Part shown: piece after piece, positions 17,752-25,891 of the stretch
How the letters are laid out: the number at the start of each line of letters is the position of its first letter
How positions within the stretch are numbered: the stretch's first letter is position 1
Assembly: GCF_000626675.1 (NCBI RefSeq)
Contig: NZ_CP006842.1
Coordinates: 2,232,001-2,296,000, forward strand
Length of the DNA stretch: 64,000 nt
Reading direction: 5' to 3'
From: Corynebacterium glyciniphilum AJ 3170
GTDB lineage: Bacteria > Actinomycetota > Actinomycetes > Mycobacteriales > Mycobacteriaceae
Program-made: the position numbers and the translations under genes
Notes under the pieces: generated by a model
Told to the model about the DNA's origin: nothing
The model's input: only the letters and a program-made list of their open reading frames with translations
Database searches by the model: none

Positions 17752-18592
17752 CGACGCCATCCGGTCCGTAGCAGATCTCACCCGCGTCGAGTTCGACACT
17801 GCGCCTGGCGTTAGGCACCGAGCAGTCCCACTCCCCCACCGTCATCGCCAGGGTGTTGCCACCGCCCTCGGAGTCACGTCGTTCACGGTAGTCGTCGATG
17901 ACCTCCTGTGCGCCGAGGCAGGATACGGACCCTTCACGGACCTTGACAAGAGTGTTCCCGGACGCAGCTCCACACATCGTTCCCACCGCCACTGGTTCGT
18001 CGGTGTCACTGTAGTCGCCGTCGATACCCGCAGGACGGTCAGAGTTCTCAGGGGTCTCCACATGGTTCTCGTGGTCCAGGACGTCGCCGGTGAGCGTCAT
18101 CGCGCTGTCGTCTCCACTAATGTCCAGGGTTGTCTCTCCGACGGAGCAGCTCAGTTCAACATTCTGGCTCATCCCGCAGGAGGCGTCTCCCACGGTGATC
18201 CGCTGGCCGGAGTCCAGAGCGGCAGGGGCAGGCGGAACCCCTTCGACCATCGTGTAGGTGATCCCGTCGGCGGTGATCCTCGCAGCGCCGGGACGTTGCC
18301 GCTCGAACGGAGGCACCTCGATGTCCGGAGCATCGTCCGGCACACGTCCGGTGCAGGTGACTGCGGCTTCGGTGTCGATGATGCAGATGCCCGTCCCCTC
18401 ATCACCGGTACGGTAGTCGAACAGTGTCGTCCCGCCTCGCTCGAAGGCAGCCGGATCGACATCCTCAAAACTCTCAGACTGCTCCGCGAAGGTCGGTGTC
18501 GGCGCATCCTCATCCCCGGAGGAACAACCGACGATAAGGAATATCCCCGTCGTCACGACAGACAATGTCCTGATTCTCTGAAATCTCCTCAC
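17717..18592 (-). CDS. Secreted lipoprotein of unknown function
   Basis: 291 residues with a basic N-terminus, hydrophobic core and lipobox IVGC (Cys about residue 23). The mature protein is acidic with several paired cysteines (GICIID/AVTCTG, ASCGM/LSCSV, MCGAA/VSCLG, DWDCS-type region/ICYG), suggesting a repeated disulfide-linked unit of about 60 residues. A segment ITADGITYTMV resembles one in the lipoprotein at 2848-3558. The ATG overlaps the stop of the upstream M20 peptidase by four bases, so it is probably the last gene of the metQ-peptidase transcript. Confidence 0.75.
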   Translation of the reverse strand: MRRFQRIRTLSVVTTGIFLIVGCSSGDEDAPTPTFAEQSESFEDVDPAAFERGGTTLFDYRTGDEGTGICIIDTEAAVTCTGRVPDDAPDIEVPPFERQRPGAARITADGITYTMVEGVPPAPAALDSGQRITVGDASCGMSQNVELSCSVGETTLDISGDDSAMTLTGDVLDHENHVETPENSDRPAGIDGDYSDTDEPVAVGTMCGAASGNTLVKVREGSVSCLGAQEVIDDYRERRDSEGGGNTLAMTVGEWDCSVPNARRSVELDAGEICYGPDGVVIATPPGSVQP

Positions 18593-19956
18593 AGGAATCT
18601 GTCTACCAGGCCGGCGTATGCCCTGACCGTCAAATCCAGATCCTCGAGATGGAGGTGCTCGTCATGGGTATGCAGCTGGGCATTGACCTCGGCGAGCGTC
18701 CGGTCACGGGCATTCAGGGCGAAGCCGTAACCCACCCCTCCCAGCCGTCGACCGAATCGCAGGTCAGAGCCGCCGGCGGCGAGTACCGGGACCACCGCGG
18801 CGTCAGGGAAAAACTCCCCGACTGTCTGCTCGACTGCCCGGTACAACGGCGAGTCTGTCGTGGAGACTTCCGCGGGCTCCGAGATCAGCCGTTCGATCTC
18901 CACTTCCCCGGCGAGATCACCGAGAGCGTCACGCAACTCGGCATCGACATCCTCATCGCTCTGGCCGGGCAGCGGACGGATGTCCAACTCGAGGTGAGCA
19001 CTGGACGGTAGGACGTTGATCGCCTGCCCGGCGCGCAGCACCGTTGGCGCGACGGTCAGGTGTGACACCGCGTCGGCATAGCGAGCCAGGTCGCCGAATT
19101 CCAGGTAGGCGTCGTCGTCAGCGCCAGTGAGCAGGGCGTCCTGCACCTGCGGATCGAACCGGAACGCTTCGACGAACCCCTGCCACAGCGGGTCTTGCGA
19201 CACGGCGGGACGGTGCGCGGCGATGCGTCGGGCGACCTCGGCGATCCGGGCGACGGTGAAGTCGCGTCCGAAGGGCTGCGACCCGTGCCCGGCATCGCCG
19301 GTCACGTGCAGGCGTCGTTGCGCCGCACCTTTCTCCCCGACGACGACCACCACGGCGTCCGACCCGTCACTGGTGGGCAGGTGCGATCCTCCGGTCTCGG
19401 AGATGCAGTTACGCCAGCTGAACGCAGCGGGATGTTCCTCGGACAGCCACTTCGCGCCGAGTCCGCCGCGAGCCTCCTCGTCGGCGACACCGACGAAGGT
19501 CAGCGTCCCGCGGGGTGGCGCCCCTGCTGCGGCGGCGCGGGCGACCTGACGGGTGACCACCGCCATGGGGGCGGTGAGTCCCAGCATGTCGACGGTGCCG
19601 CGCCCGTAGATCTTGCCGTCGATGATCTCCGCGCCGAAGGGGTCCACCGTCCACCGTGCGGCGTCGACGGGGACAACGTCGGTGTGGCCGAGGAAGGTCA
19701 GCGGTTCGGCGTCCGGGTCACTGCCCTCGACCGTGACGATGATGCTGGTACGTCCCGGGCGCGGTTCCAGACGGGTGATCGTCACCGCATCACGGACGGC
19801 GGGGTCGACGGTGAAGAACTCCTCCAGGGCGTCGGCGTTGCGCACCTCCTGACCGGAATCGGGGGTGAGATCATTGACGCAGGCATTGCGCACCAGCGTC
19901 TGCAGCAGCGCCAGGGATTCGGCGAACAGGTCGGTACCGGTCACGTTGTCAGTCAC
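18589..19956 (-). CDS. M20 family metallopeptidase / deacylase
   Basis: 455 residues of the M20 (ArgE/DapE/Acy1) family. Metal ligands are visible in LGHTDVVP (His), GRGTVDMLGL (bridging Asp), ADEEARGG (catalytic Glu and Glu ligand), ISETGG and the C-terminal His region. The insertion DLDIRPLPGQSDEDVDAEL belongs to the lid/dimerisation domain. Family members hydrolyse N-acyl amino acids or dipeptides in the cytoplasm. Its start overlaps the metQ-like stop by four bases, so uptake protein and hydrolase are translationally coupled. The substrate may be an N-acyl or peptidyl form of whatever the lipoprotein binds; that is inference. Confidence 0.88.
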   Translation of the reverse strand: MTDNVTGTDLFAESLALLQTLVRNACVNDLTPDSGQEVRNADALEEFFTVDPAVRDAVTITRLEPRPGRTSIIVTVEGSDPDAEPLTFLGHTDVVPVDAARWTVDPFGAEIIDGKIYGRGTVDMLGLTAPMAVVTRQVARAAAAGAPPRGTLTFVGVADEEARGGLGAKWLSEEHPAAFSWRNCISETGGSHLPTSDGSDAVVVVVGEKGAAQRRLHVTGDAGHGSQPFGRDFTVARIAEVARRIAAHRPAVSQDPLWQGFVEAFRFDPQVQDALLTGADDDAYLEFGDLARYADAVSHLTVAPTVLRAGQAINVLPSSAHLELDIRPLPGQSDEDVDAELRDALGDLAGEVEIERLISEPAEVSTTDSPLYRAVEQTVGEFFPDAAVVPVLAAGGSDLRFGRRLGGVGYGFALNARDRTLAEVNAQLHTHDEHLHLEDLDLTVRAYAGLVDRFL

Positions 19957-20795
19957 TTCAACGCCTCCGGAACGAACCAGTAGTTGTCTTCGCCGCGGCT
20001 CTCCAGATAGTCGGCGAACTCATCAGACCGGTACGCCTCGGCGACGGCATCAGCCCACTCGGAATCAACGTCCTCGCTGCGGACCACCGCGACGAGTTCA
20101 AGTTCGGGTAGCAGTTCCTCCTGGAACAGCTGCAGCTCCGGGTCCACGCCGGACGCATACGCCATGGAGCCGGGGATGACAGCCCAGTCCACATCGTCGA
20201 GCCCGCGGGAAATGAAGCCCGAGTCGAGGGTGCTGATGTCCAGATTGTGGGGATTTTCCGCGATGTCCTCGGCGCTGAGCTCGGTTTCGTCGGCATCATC
20301 GTTCAGGGTCAACCATCCTGCCTGGGCGAGGATGCGGTACGCGCGCGAAGCATTCGACGGATCCTCGGGAATCGAGACGCTCTGGCCATCCGCGATCTCG
20401 TCGAGACTGTCGTGATTCGACGAATACAGCCCGGCCGGAACAGTGGGAATGGGCGTGATCGATGCCAGGTCCGCCCCTGCATCCCGGTTGAATGCCTCCA
20501 TGTAGGCGGTGTGTTGATCCACGTTGAGATCGACGCTGCCCTCCTGCAGCGCAATGTCTGCCTGCTGGAGTTCAGTGAAGTCGTCGAAGGTGACCTCGTA
20601 CCCGTCCCCCTCAAGGATCGGGACGACCCCCTCGCGGAAAAGCTCACTGTACGGCCCCGGGGATGTGCCGACGCGGATGGTGCCGTCCTCCTGTTGTGCG
20701 CCGTCATCGGCGCAGGCAGCAACGCTGACGGCGAAGCCGGCGGCCAGCGCCGTCGCTCCGGCGGTGCGCAGGATGTGGCGGGTGGTGATTCTCAT
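19953..20795 (-). CDS. metQ: MetQ/NlpA-family substrate-binding lipoprotein
   Basis: 280 residues from ATG 20795. Signal peptide with lipobox SVAAC. The mature part matches NlpA lipoproteins: VGTSPGPYSELF, VDLNVDQHTAYM (the methionine-site loop), AGLYS, SIPEDPSNASRAYRIL and the hinge helix. MetQ binds methionine or related amino acids for the MetNI ABC importer. No metN or metI gene lies in this window on either side, so it must use permease subunits encoded elsewhere. It is instead coupled to an M20 peptidase. A 15-codon upstream extension exists in frame but lacks a signal-peptide-like start. Confidence 0.85.
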   Translation of the reverse strand: MRITTRHILRTAGATALAAGFAVSVAACADDGAQQEDGTIRVGTSPGPYSELFREGVVPILEGDGYEVTFDDFTELQQADIALQEGSVDLNVDQHTAYMEAFNRDAGADLASITPIPTVPAGLYSSNHDSLDEIADGQSVSIPEDPSNASRAYRILAQAGWLTLNDDADETELSAEDIAENPHNLDISTLDSGFISRGLDDVDWAVIPGSMAYASGVDPELQLFQEELLPELELVAVVRSEDVDSEWADAVAEAYRSDEFADYLESRGEDNYWFVPEALK

Positions 20796-20850
20796 GATGG
20801 TGGTCTCCTGGTGGTGTATGAAACGTCGTCCACACACCACACTAGACCAC

Positions 20851-21948
20851 TCAGTCTATGCCGTTCCCGGAGGGGGACACCAGGATCTTGACCGCGGTTT
20901 CATTCCGGTTGATCAATGTGTCGAAACCTTCGTCCACCAACCCGTCCAGTCCGATCTTGCCGGTGATGAACGGCGACAGATCGATCTTGCCGGACTCCAC
21001 GAGCTCAATCGTCTTCGGATGAGAGTTGACGTAGCCGATCGTGCCCCGCACGTCGAGCTCCTTCATGACCAGCTTGTGCATGTCGAACTCAGACCTGTGA
21101 CCCCAGATCGACACCACGACCAGCACACCGGTGGGGCGCAGCGCGTCCATCAATGTGTCGAGGACAACCTGCACGGACGTGCACTCGAAGGCGACGTCCG
21201 CTCCCACGCCATCGGTGAGCGTGGCGACCTCGGCGACGACGTCGACCTCCGACGGGTTCAGGACGACATCCGCGACGCCGGCGTCCAGGGCTTTCTGGCG
21301 GCGTAGTTCCGAGAGCTCAGACATCACCACGCGCACCCCGAGCGCTTTGAGCACAGCCGCCGTGAGCAGTCCGATCGGACCAGCGCCACCGATGAGAGCG
21401 GTCTTGCCTGCCGGGGACGCCCCGTCGGCCGAGAGGCCGGAACGCTCGACAGCGTGGTAGCCCACCGAGAGGGGCTCAATCAACGCCGCCTGGTCCAGAG
21501 GAACGGAGTCAGAGATCTTGTGGATCCACCGTCGGCGCACCACCACGTTCTCCGACAACCCGCCACCGCGGCCGGCCAGACCGATGAAGTTCATGTTCTC
21601 TGAGAGGTGATAGGTGGTGCTGTCCGGGCCGGTGTCCACGTCGTCGGCAATGATGTACGGCTCCACGACCACGTGATCGCCTACCGCCAGGTCGTCGATC
21701 CCCTCGCCGACCTCACTGACGACGCCGGAGAACTCGTGGCCGAGGGTGACTGGAGCATCCTCGCCGGAGATCGGGTGCGGCTTCCCACAGGCCGGACAGA
21801 AGATCGGCCCGTCCAGGTACTCGTGGAGGTCGGTGCCGCAGATGCCGCACCATGCGACGTCGATGCGGGCGGTGCCGAATTCGAGCGGTTGCGGGTCGAT
21901 GTCCTCGACCCTGATGTCGCCGCGGTCATAGAAACGTGCTGCTCTCAT
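20851..21948 (-). CDS. MDR-family 2,3-butanediol/sorbitol-type alcohol dehydrogenase
   Basis: 365 residues from ATG 21948 (MRAARFYDRG). Catalytic zinc ligands are in WCGICGTDLHEY, LGHEFSG and EPLSVGYHAV. The Rossmann fold has GGAGPIGLLTAAVLKALG. IGLAGRGGGLSENVVV is typical of (R,R)-butanediol dehydrogenases. Two oddities are visible: the loop that normally holds four structural-zinc cysteines (after VVVEPYI) has none, and an extra CxxC (FCPACGKPHP) sits near the active site. The role may be acetoin/2,3-butanediol interconversion. It is divergent from the lipase-maturation-factor gene and is followed by the metQ operon. Confidence 0.85.
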   Translation of the reverse strand: MRAARFYDRGDIRVEDIDPQPLEFGTARIDVAWCGICGTDLHEYLDGPIFCPACGKPHPISGEDAPVTLGHEFSGVVSEVGEGIDDLAVGDHVVVEPYIIADDVDTGPDSTTYHLSENMNFIGLAGRGGGLSENVVVRRRWIHKISDSVPLDQAALIEPLSVGYHAVERSGLSADGASPAGKTALIGGAGPIGLLTAAVLKALGVRVVMSELSELRRQKALDAGVADVVLNPSEVDVVAEVATLTDGVGADVAFECTSVQVVLDTLMDALRPTGVLVVVSIWGHRSEFDMHKLVMKELDVRGTIGYVNSHPKTIELVESGKIDLSPFITGKIGLDGLVDEGFDTLINRNETAVKILVSPSGNGID

Positions 21949-22103
21949 GGTGCAGTCCAGTCCTTCCGGAGAATTGCGGGACCACATGGGTCGGCGGCCC
22001 CGTGCACTTTCCGATGATAGTCCGTCCGCAGCGGTACGGGCCCCCTCATCGACCCCTCTCACCCCTGCCGTTCCAGACCGGAGGAAGAGCTACGGTGGAG
22101 ATC

Positions 22104-23552
22104 ATGAATGGTGTCGCGGCCGTGGATTTCGAGTTCGCCCGCCAGATGCTTCAGCGGGGCATCGCAGTGCTCTTCATTCTCGGATTCCTGTCCACACTGA
22201 ACCAGTTCCGCCCGCTGGCAGGTGAGCGCGGACTACTGCCGGCACCGGATCTGCTTCTGCGCGCGCGTGAGATCGAGCACGAACGCGGACAGAAGATGCT
22301 GCGTCCCACTCTGTTCCGCTGGGCAGGCTACACCGACCGGCGCCTGGCTCTGGTGTGCTGGGCGGGTACGACGGTGGCGTTTCTCCTGGTCGCAGGAGTA
22401 CCGCAGCTCGGTCCTCCGTGGGTCCCGATGCTGTGTTTCCTGGCCCTCTGGTACGGCTACATGTCCGTGACCAGCATCGGCCGGACGTTCTACGGATTCG
22501 GCTGGGAGATGCTGTTGTGCGAAGCCGGCTTCCTCGCTGCGTTCCTCGGGTCGAATTCACAACCGCCGACGACGGTGACGATCGTCCTGATGATGTGGCT
22601 GGTCTTCCGGCTGGAGTTCGGGGCGGGGATGATCAAGGTACGGGGCGGTCGGGAATGGCGCGACCTCACCGCCTTGATGTACCACCACGAGACCCAGCCG
22701 ATGCCCGGTCCCTTGAGCAGGACCGCACACCTGATGCCGTCCTGGTTCCACCGTGGCGAGGTCGTCGGCAACCACGTGACGCAGTTGGGCTTGACCTGGC
22801 TGCTGTTCGTTCCTTTGCTCAGCCTGGCGATCGATTCACCCTGGCCCCTGCTGGTCGGGGCAGGCACCGCCGCGGTAGTGATCGTCACGCAATTGTGGCT
22901 GGTGGTCACTGGGAACTTCGCTTGGCTGAACTGGGCCACGATAGTGCTGGTCTTCTCCGCGGTCGGCATTCCCGGTTCAGGTTCGGCCGACGCCGACATC
23001 CCCATCTACTGGGTTGTGGTGACCTCGGCGGTCTTCATCCTCTACGTGATTCTCAGCTGGCCTGCGGCACGCAACCTGTTCTCCAGGAACCAAGTGATGA
23101 ACGGTTCCTTCAACCGGTGGCAGCTGGCCAACGCCTACGGCGCCTTCGGCACGGTGACGACCACACGCACCGAATACGTCATCGAAGGCAGCGCTGACGG
23201 GGTGACCTGGCAGGAGTACGGTTTCCGCGGAAAACCCGGTGACGTCCACCGGCGGCCGCCACAGATCGCCCCGTACCATCTGCGACTGGACTGGATGATG
23301 TGGTTCCTGCCTCTGGGCGGGATCGACCGATGGTTCATCGTGCTGCTGCACCGCCTGCTGGAAGCGGATGCCCCGACACTGAAGCTGCTCGCACACGACC
23401 CTTTTCACGCTGCCCGTCCGACGGCGGTGCGGGTGGTCTCCTACCGTTACCGGTTCTCCACCCGCGACGAGTTCACCGCCACCGGGGACCGCTGGGTCCG
23501 GGACCGTCGTTCCGTCCTGATTCCTCCGATGACGCGCGGCTCCTTATACTGA
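22104..23552 (+). CDS. Lipase maturation factor (LMF1) family membrane protein
   Basis: 482 residues with about nine hydrophobic segments in the N-terminal two thirds and a soluble C-terminal domain (about 345-482). Conserved LMF features include GERGLLPAPDLL, FRLEFGAGMIKVRGG, WRDLTALMYHHETQPMPGP near the middle, VFNSFN-like NGSFNRWQLANAYGAFGTV, EYVIEGSADGVTW and PYHLRLDWMMWFLPL. The vertebrate relative helps lipases fold in the endoplasmic reticulum; the bacterial role is unknown. The start is ATG 22104 or a GTG three codons upstream (22095). Confidence 0.85.
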   Translation: MNGVAAVDFEFARQMLQRGIAVLFILGFLSTLNQFRPLAGERGLLPAPDLLLRAREIEHERGQKMLRPTLFRWAGYTDRRLALVCWAGTTVAFLLVAGVPQLGPPWVPMLCFLALWYGYMSVTSIGRTFYGFGWEMLLCEAGFLAAFLGSNSQPPTTVTIVLMMWLVFRLEFGAGMIKVRGGREWRDLTALMYHHETQPMPGPLSRTAHLMPSWFHRGEVVGNHVTQLGLTWLLFVPLLSLAIDSPWPLLVGAGTAAVVIVTQLWLVVTGNFAWLNWATIVLVFSAVGIPGSGSADADIPIYWVVVTSAVFILYVILSWPAARNLFSRNQVMNGSFNRWQLANAYGAFGTVTTTRTEYVIEGSADGVTWQEYGFRGKPGDVHRRPPQIAPYHLRLDWMMWFLPLGGIDRWFIVLLHRLLEADAPTLKLLAHDPFHAARPTAVRVVSYRYRFSTRDEFTATGDRWVRDRRSVLIPPMTRGSLY

Positions 23553-23926
23553 CGCTGCTGCCGGTCCTGATCTCCGATGTCCGTACGGGATGAAGGGGTA
23601 AATTCGGGTCAGCTGGCTTGATCTTCACTGTGTGTGACGGGAGTTGCGCTGACATGACCGTGCGCCGGTTGTGCCCTTCCACAGGCCAGGAAAGTGTGTA
23701 GTTCATGACGAAGAGCAACTGCCCACACTGCAGAAATCTGCTATCCGTTCGGCGTATAAGAAGCTGGCCATGGGCTCATCCCCGCTGGCGCGGGGATGAG
23801 CCCACCGGATGTCCTCTAGCGCCGCCACCGTCGCCGTACTCCCCGCGCCAGCGGGGAGGAATCGAAAGTGTGTCACGAGGGGATCTGGCGGCGAAAACCT
23901 CGTCCTCGGAGCCAGCCGTCAGGCAC
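23553..23926. other. 374-bp convergent intergenic region without a convincing gene
   Basis: Between the LMF gene and the amidase gene. Short frames here (such as 23705-23956 on +) read straight through hairpins and have no recognisable protein features. The only structured elements are two CRISPR-repeat-like hairpins at 23771-23864. Confidence 0.6.
23771..23864. repeat. Pair of CRISPR-repeat-like palindromes (possible array remnant)
   Basis: Hairpin A, 23771-23804, has a perfect 15-bp stem (GGGCTCATCCCCGC side) with loop TGGC. Hairpin B, 23839-23858, has stem CTCCCCGC/GCGGGGAG with loop GCCA. Both contain the CCCCGCGCCAGCGGGG core of type I-E CRISPR repeats, A on the minus strand and B on the plus strand. 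If both are read on the plus strand as 29-nt units (23775-23803 and 23836-23864) the spacing is 32 nt and the period 61, the value of type I-E arrays. No cas gene or further unit was found. A bidirectional terminator is the main alternative. Confidence 0.45.
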
Positions 23927-24667
23927 TTAACTACCGATCCCCGTGCACGCCGGTGACGTCGCCGCCGCTGCGATCAGCCCTGCCGACAGGCCGTCGATGT
24001 AGCGCTCCTTCTCGGCAGCGGTGAGTCCGTCAGCTCCCCCGCCGGTGGCGCTGCCGAATTCATTGTAGATCCACGGTGTCTCCGCGATCAGGGAGATCAC
24101 GGGAAGGTTGCCCTCCCACAACGGCTCCCGCCCGCTAAAGGAGTTGTCACGCACCGGAACTTCCCCGCCTTCGAGCACCGACCGTGCACCGGCAACGACG
24201 CCGGACAGCCGCTGCGATTCCGCGGCCATCTGCGGATCGTCAAAGGTGACGGTGCGGTGCTCACCACCGGCGTCCGTCCCCGCACGGTATCCGCCCTGAC
24301 GTTGCGGGAAGATCGCCGACTGCTCAGCGCCCGAGGTTGTGTGGATAGACACTCCCATGAACGTGCCGGCAGCCGATGCCCGGTCAACGCGCTCGCGGTA
24401 GGTCACGTCATCGTCGACAGACGACTTCAGCACCTCCGTGCCGATCCCTACGAGGGCGAGCCGCGATTCGACGGCACGGGTGATCTCGAGAGCGTCGGCG
24501 TCCTCATCGCCATTGGGGTAGTCAATCATGCGGACGCCGGTAACCGGGTCGAACTCGTCGGTGTCTTCTCCGTTATGGCCGGGATCCAGGGCGATGACAC
24601 ATCGAGGGCCAGCGCTGCTTCCCGCTGACGACCCCGGCAGAGAGGACTGAGCGTGAGCGCTGGTCAC
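23927..24667 (-). CDS. N-acetylmuramoyl-L-alanine amidase (Amidase_3), frame broken before the signal peptide
   Basis: 246 residues in the intact frame. The Amidase_3 zinc fold is seen in CVIALDPGHNG (His ligand), the Glu in DADALEITRAV, GVSIHTTSGAEQ (His ligand), and the C-terminal SLIAETPWIYNE with the catalytic Glu. It resembles mycobacterial Rv3717-type secreted amidases that cut the peptide stem from peptidoglycan. The first in-frame start is GTG 24667, which falls inside the signal peptide. The bases upstream encode RRVVSAALVAVAGVAVCS, which would complete a signal peptide, but an ATG at 24752 is reached only if one base of a seven-G run is dropped. Confidence 0.85.
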   Translation of the reverse strand: MTSAHAQSSLPGSSAGSSAGPRCVIALDPGHNGEDTDEFDPVTGVRMIDYPNGDEDADALEITRAVESRLALVGIGTEVLKSSVDDDVTYRERVDRASAAGTFMGVSIHTTSGAEQSAIFPQRQGGYRAGTDAGGEHRTVTFDDPQMAAESQRLSGVVAGARSVLEGGEVPVRDNSFSGREPLWEGNLPVISLIAETPWIYNEFGSATGGGADGLTAAEKERYIDGLSAGLIAAAATSPACTGIGS

Positions 24668-24752
24668 CGAACAGACAGCGACTCCGGCGACGGCGACGAG
24701 GGCGGCGGAGACTACACGGCGGGAGTGGCCCCCCCAGGGAAGAATACTGCAT
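24668..24752 (-). other. Out-of-frame signal-peptide start of the amidase with a G7 run
   Basis: On the minus strand ATG 24752 opens MQYSSLGG and then meets seven G (C7 on +, 24729-24735). With six G the frame continues into HSRRVVSAALVAVAGVAVCS and the amidase, giving a complete signal peptide ending SAHA-Q. With seven G the frame leaves the gene. TATACT (24764-24759) lies six bases before this ATG, the geometry of a leaderless promoter, which supports 24752 as the true start. Either a sequencing error or a slippage-prone switch. Confidence 0.6.
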
Positions 24753-24817
24753 AGGGAAAGTATAACGCACAGCTAAATCTGTGCTTACACTCATATCGAT
24801 CGACGACCCGTCGTCGG

Positions 24818-25882
24818 CTACGCCGTCCCCCGGGCGAAGGCCTGTTCGATGATCTCAAGCACCCGGACCGCGTCCGCCGGATCGACCGGCAGTGGACCCG
24901 TGCCGTGGATGCTGGCAGCGAGGCCCCGGTAGAAGTCAGAGTAATCACCCACCAGCGTCTCGACCTGCCGGGACCGCTCCCCGACACTCACCGTGCCCCA
25001 GTTCGCGGACGTCGTTGTCCCGTAACCGGGGTCCCCGGGACGCACACCGTCCTTCAGCGCCTGTTCCTGGCCGTCAATTCCCCAGCTGGTGTACCCGGCC
25101 TCTGATCCGACGACCTGGAACCGTGGGCCCAGGTTCGGACGTACCGCACTCATCCACAGGTGGGAGCGGACCCCGGAAGTATGGCGCAAGGCGAGGAACG
25201 CGTCATCCTCGGAGTTGGTCTGCCTGCGACGCTGGTCGATCTCGACGTGCATGTCGAACTCACCGTTGGTCGACGCCACGGGACCGAACAGTTGGAGCGC
25301 CTGGTCGATAATGTGGGATCCGAGGTCGTAGAGCACTCCGGCACCGTCCGCAGGGGTGCCTGCGGTCTTCCAGGAGTCCCGTGGGACGGGCTGCCACTTC
25401 TCGAAGCGTGACTCGAAGCGACGCACCTCCCCCAGTGCACCGTCGTCGACAAGTGAACGAACGGTCCGGAAGTCGCCGTCCCACCGTCGGTTCTGGAAGA
25501 CGGTGAGGCAGCGCCCCGCCCGCTCCGCACGCGCAATGAGGTCGCGGCCTTCATCAGCCGTGGGGACGAACGGCTTATCGATCAAAACATGCAGACCGGC
25601 GTCGAGAGCGGCGGTAGCCAACCCGGCATGGGTCGCTCCGGGCGTGCCGATCACGACGAGATCGAACTCGTCAGCGCGGGACCACACCGTCTCAGCGGAA
25701 TCGAGCAGTTGGACGTCCGGATACTCCTGCAGCGCGTCCGCACGCCGCTGCTCGTTGGTGGTGACCACAGCCGTGAGGTCGAAGGCAGGGTCGGCGGCGA
25801 TGAAAGGCGCGTGGAAGATGCGTCCGGACAGGCCGAAACCGAGGACAACGGTGCGGATCGGTGTGGTGTGTGAGGTGCTCAT
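24818..25882 (-). CDS. Gfo/Idh/MocA-family NAD(P)-dependent oxidoreductase
   Basis: 354 residues. Rossmann domain at the N-terminus (VVLGFGLSGRIFHAPFI), with VVIGTPGATHAGLATAALDA and the catalytic Lys in VLIDKPFVPTADEG (DKP in place of the commoner EKP). The C-terminal domain has GAGVLYDLGSHIIDQALQLF, carrying the conserved His. These enzymes oxidise or reduce sugars, inositols or sugar acids. It lies nine bases after the gntP stop and is probably co-transcribed with it, which suggests a sugar-acid substrate brought in by GntP. Confidence 0.88.
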   Translation of the reverse strand: MSTSHTTPIRTVVLGFGLSGRIFHAPFIAADPAFDLTAVVTTNEQRRADALQEYPDVQLLDSAETVWSRADEFDLVVIGTPGATHAGLATAALDAGLHVLIDKPFVPTADEGRDLIARAERAGRCLTVFQNRRWDGDFRTVRSLVDDGALGEVRRFESRFEKWQPVPRDSWKTAGTPADGAGVLYDLGSHIIDQALQLFGPVASTNGEFDMHVEIDQRRRQTNSEDDAFLALRHTSGVRSHLWMSAVRPNLGPRFQVVGSEAGYTSWGIDGQEQALKDGVRPGDPGYGTTTSANWGTVSVGERSRQVETLVGDYSDFYRGLAASIHGTGPLPVDPADAVRVLEIIEQAFARGTA

Positions 25883-25891
25883 GTCCCCCTT

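Noticed and set aside
23705..23956. 83-codon + strand frame crossing the CRISPR-like hairpins
   Set aside because: Reads through both palindromes, has no recognisable domain, and overlaps the end of the convergent amidase gene.
24573..24794. 73-codon minus-strand frame starting at 24794 as a separate gene
   Set aside because: Apart from its first residues, which are the true amidase signal-peptide start, it is an out-of-frame read-through after the G7 run.
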